Shown piece after piece: positions 16,309-18,223 of a DNA stretch of 18,223 bases. The DNA is from Cristatella mucedo (Eukaryota > Bryozoa > Phylactolaemata > Cristatellidae): NCBI GenBank assembly GCA_009760855.2, contig WPIO01000617.1, positions 1 to 18,223 on the forward strand. Direction: 5' to 3'. A model generated the notes under the pieces. The model had not been told where the DNA came from and did not search any database. It was given only the letters and a program-made list of their open reading frames with translations. Position numbers and translations under genes: made by a program. The stretch's first letter is position 1. Every line of letters begins with the position of its first letter.

Positions 16309-17084
16309 AGGGAAAGCTAGAGAGTAGGCGGGCGGTGGTGTATCTGCTCCCACTTGCTCTACTCTGTGGTTCAGGGAACAATATCTCTGGTGTCATAGAA
16401 CTCCAGCAAGTAGCTAGTGTGAGTGCCAAGTTTCTATTAGCGTAATTCCATGTCTCGTTTCATACAGCTGTCGCCGTGTGCATGCCGATGCACAATAAAG
16501 CATGGTTTACCACCTGCGTTCATTTTACGTTGGAACCTATATATAAGTACTGCTTGTCTAAATGCGAAACTTTTAGCGGATCCCATGTGGGATGGAGCTT
16601 GTAGGTCCGTATTGTTTTATAAGCCATTTTATATACTCCTGAAACATGGCATTAGGACTGAACATGTATTGCTTAGGTACAAACATTGTGTAACTGGTTT
16701 GGCTGAAGCAGCTCTGGCGCTGTTCGAATATTGCTCGTCCGATCGTATTCGACCATGTCTAGTTTGACCGATCGTCTCCTGTCTGTCTGATCTAGTCCCG
16801 GCGAGTCCGCTGTGTCCGGTCGTGCCTGATCGTGTCTAGCCTGTCCTGCGCGGCTGTTATTATGTTAATCCAGCAGTCCAGTCTTCTGTGGTGCTACACA
16901 AGAGGTCTTTTCTCGGCCACTGCCGTTCTCCATGCCTCGCTATTGTGTCGTAGCAAGTATTTCAGGCTCGTGGTATCGGCTGCCACTTTTTCGCCGACGA
17001 CATCTAACTATAATTGTCATTCAATCCACCACAATCTGCTTGTTTCAAGCTCTGTGGTTGGCATATAATATCTTCGATACAGAG
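16309..17084. other. Unassigned region between the duplicated blocks
   Basis: It holds a plus-strand frame (16450-16767, 105 codons) without recognisable domain, an AATAAA at about 16494, a TATATATAAG at about 16539-16548, and a degenerate TGTC/GATCGT-rich stretch at 16735-16855. Around 17010-17060, CATTCAATCCACCACAATCT followed by CAAGCTCTGTGG resembles one unit of the satellite-like array at 9900-11720. None of these proves a gene. Confidence 0.4.
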
Positions 17085-17600
17085 GAAGATTCAATAAATT
17101 GCCATACTGCACCACTCCTTACCGGCCTGCACTGGCTCCCCATCAAGTAGAGTTGTGACAAGTTGTTGCCTCTCACTTCATTCTTCGACTGAAACATAAC
17201 AATCAGAAATTTTTCCAAATCAAACCACGAATCGTTCCACCCATTCTTCTGACTCGAAGTCGTTTGAGTCAGAAGAATGGGTGGAACCTCTAACCAAGCT
17301 CAAATCCTTTAGAGACGGTTCGCCGTTAGTTCGAATGCTCCGAAAGCCTGGAACTCACTCCTGACTGACGTCATACTGCTCCCTGATTTGGGAACATTTA
17401 AAAAGAAGCTAAATAATGGTTCTCGCATTATTTTTGTCTCAACAGGTGTTTGTGAGAATTTATCCGTGCGCTTGTGCGTGCTGCCGGTGTATGTGCTTTC
17501 GCTAACAATTGAGATGTTTCCTTCATATCGCTACGTAAGTTGCCCAGAATAAGGCTTAGCTCTCTAAGTGTGCTACGTGAATGCATTTTTATTATTACAG
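17085..17600 (+). mobile_element. Diverged LINE family A-like 3' region
   Basis: H-T-A-P-L-L-T-G-L-H-W-L-P-I-K (about 17101-17148) is the L2-type C-terminal signature. After a gap and a hairpin insertion the relic continues with CTCAAATCCTTTAGAGACGG, then codons equal to A-W-N-S-L-P, then ACATTTAAAAAGAAGCTAAA and a worn family A-like UTR (CTTGTGCGTGCTGCCGGTGT) to an ATT-rich tail near 17586-17600. It is non-coding. Confidence 0.7.
17234..17287. repeat. Perfect inverted repeat, 22-bp arms, 10-nt loop
   Basis: The left arm at 17234-17255 (starting GTTCCACCCATTC) and the right arm at 17266-17287 (ending GGGTGGAAC) are exact reverse complements. It lies inside a LINE A-like relic. The left arm is collinear with family A; the right arm has no counterpart there. 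Confidence 0.95.
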
Positions 17601-18223
17601 ACATTATTACTACCATACGTAGAGCTTTTCCGAATGATTAGGGGTACGCCTACTGTCGAGCAAATATTCGTGCTTGAGGCTAATTTACTTCCCTGCCACT
17701 ATAAATTCTGTGTGTCAAAATATAGATCACGAAAGAATTCAAGCAGGTATGTTGAAGTTTAGAAACAGGCAGCTTCTTCATTTCATTACAGACTTGGAAA
17801 GAGTCAGTCTCACTACCAAGTGTCCTTAAGAGTATCCGAGTACTGCAATCCATATACCGACTTAGGAAATCGTCTTCTGAATTAAAACCGTCTACCGTTC
17901 GCCGCTACTTCGGCCGTGCTGGATTATCTGCGGACAGTGCAGAGCTGAAAGTGTCGCACACCTGCGTCACGGAGTTCCGATTCCGGCCAGTGGAAGTGCA
18001 CTCGGAGCTTCTCGAGCCAGTCACTCGTGTCGCTCGTGTCTCCTTCTCAGCACTTTCTTCTTCTTCGCTATGATGCCAGGCGACGAAGGCAGCTTCGATG
18101 AGTACGCGAATTCGATTGACTTCAGCCCACCTGACCGAGAGCTAGTTAAAGAAATTAGTTAAAGATCAAGTGGAAGGTAAAGTGTCGAAGGCGTTGGACG
18201 AAGAAGCGGCGCTCGACTCATGC
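17586..18223 (+). repeat. Duplicated ~640-bp block, copy 2 (cut by window end)
   Basis: Partner of 15631-16266. Similarity still continues at the last base of the window (GACTCATGC against GATCCATGC), so the true right boundary is not seen. Confidence 0.9.
17671..18162 (+). pseudogene. pogo/Tigger-like DDE transposase relic, copy 2
   Basis: The same transposase piece as at 15719, a little better preserved in parts. One frame gives F-P-A-T-I-N-S-V-C-Q-N-I-D-H-E-R-I-Q (D codon at 17725-17727), then K-F-R-N-R-Q-L-L-H-F-I, stopping at 17827-17829. A second frame (17792-18073) gives V-L-Q-S-I-Y-R-L-R-K and L-K-P-S-T-V-R-R-Y-F-G-R-A-G-L-S, the equivalent of the family's V-L-D-A-I...W...V-x-P-x-T-I-R-N-C-F-R-K-A-G. 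The tail M-M-P-G-D-E-G-S-F-D-E-Y-A-N-S-I-D-F returns to the first frame and stops at 18160-18162. Assignment rests on motif order, not on a database search. Apparent splice-like signals (ATTACAG before 17602 and 17792, CAGGTATG at about 17744) sit in it, but the continuous unspliced frame across the second one argues against an intron there. Confidence 0.65.

Noticed and set aside
16735-16855. Tandem repeat of GATCGTGTCTAG-like words
   Set aside because: The words recur irregularly without a constant period; it looks like low-complexity drift rather than a defined repeat.
17585-17795. An exon bounded by ATTACAG and CAGGTATG in the duplicated block
   Set aside because: Transposase motifs read straight through the supposed intron at 17745-17791, so the splice-like words are probably chance. 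RNA data could still change this.
1-18223. CRISPR array, rRNA, tRNA genes or bacterial operon structure
   Set aside because: Looked for and not seen. Repeats present are LINE fragments, microsatellites and a diverged satellite without regular short spacers.

Overview
The window looks like non-coding, transposon-rich DNA from an animal, probably an invertebrate. The reasons are several decayed L2/CR1-type LINEs, a pogo/Tigger-like DNA transposon relic, an intronless C2H2 zinc-finger ORF, long dinucleotide and trinucleotide microsatellites, and no bacterial-style operons. I cannot name the species from sequence alone. I found no tRNA, rRNA or CRISPR array.

Layout. 1-235: plus-strand 3' end of an L2-like LINE, here called family A. 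256-770: plus-strand relic of a LINE endonuclease. 1093-2990: 5'-truncated family A copy on the minus strand with a broken reverse transcriptase. 3500-3900: minus-strand 3' fragment of a second family, B. 3960-4110: 3' end of a third, C. 4111-5125: nothing identified. 5126-5210: another LINE/SINE-like 3' end with an (AT)20 tract. 5285-5885: family A, minus strand, with a (TAA)11 tail. 5886-9118: an almost full-length family B LINE on the plus strand, inactivated by stops and a frameshift. 9119-9830: CpG-rich, unassigned. About 9900-11720: a very degenerate tandem array with a period near 165-180 bp, interrupted by a CpG-rich insert. 11824-12078: an unidentified minus-strand open frame. 12671-12744: (AG)37, abutting a family A fragment.

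13659-14183 holds the only intact, gene-like ORF: a protein with five C2H2 zinc fingers. In-frame remains of further fingers lie beyond its stop codon, so it may be a shortened or decaying relative of a longer zinc-finger gene.

14757-18223 is again transposon debris: two family A relics and two copies, about 1.96 kb apart, of a ~640-bp block carrying the C-terminal half of a pogo/Tigger-like transposase. The second copy runs off the window.

The parts do not form a pathway. This is a nested graveyard of retroelements around one candidate zinc-finger gene. The points most worth checking are the degenerate nucleosome-length satellite, the Tigger block duplication, two long perfect hairpins (one apparently made by template switching inside a LINE), and the unidentified 84-codon frame. 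I did not find convincing evidence of a new multi-gene system.
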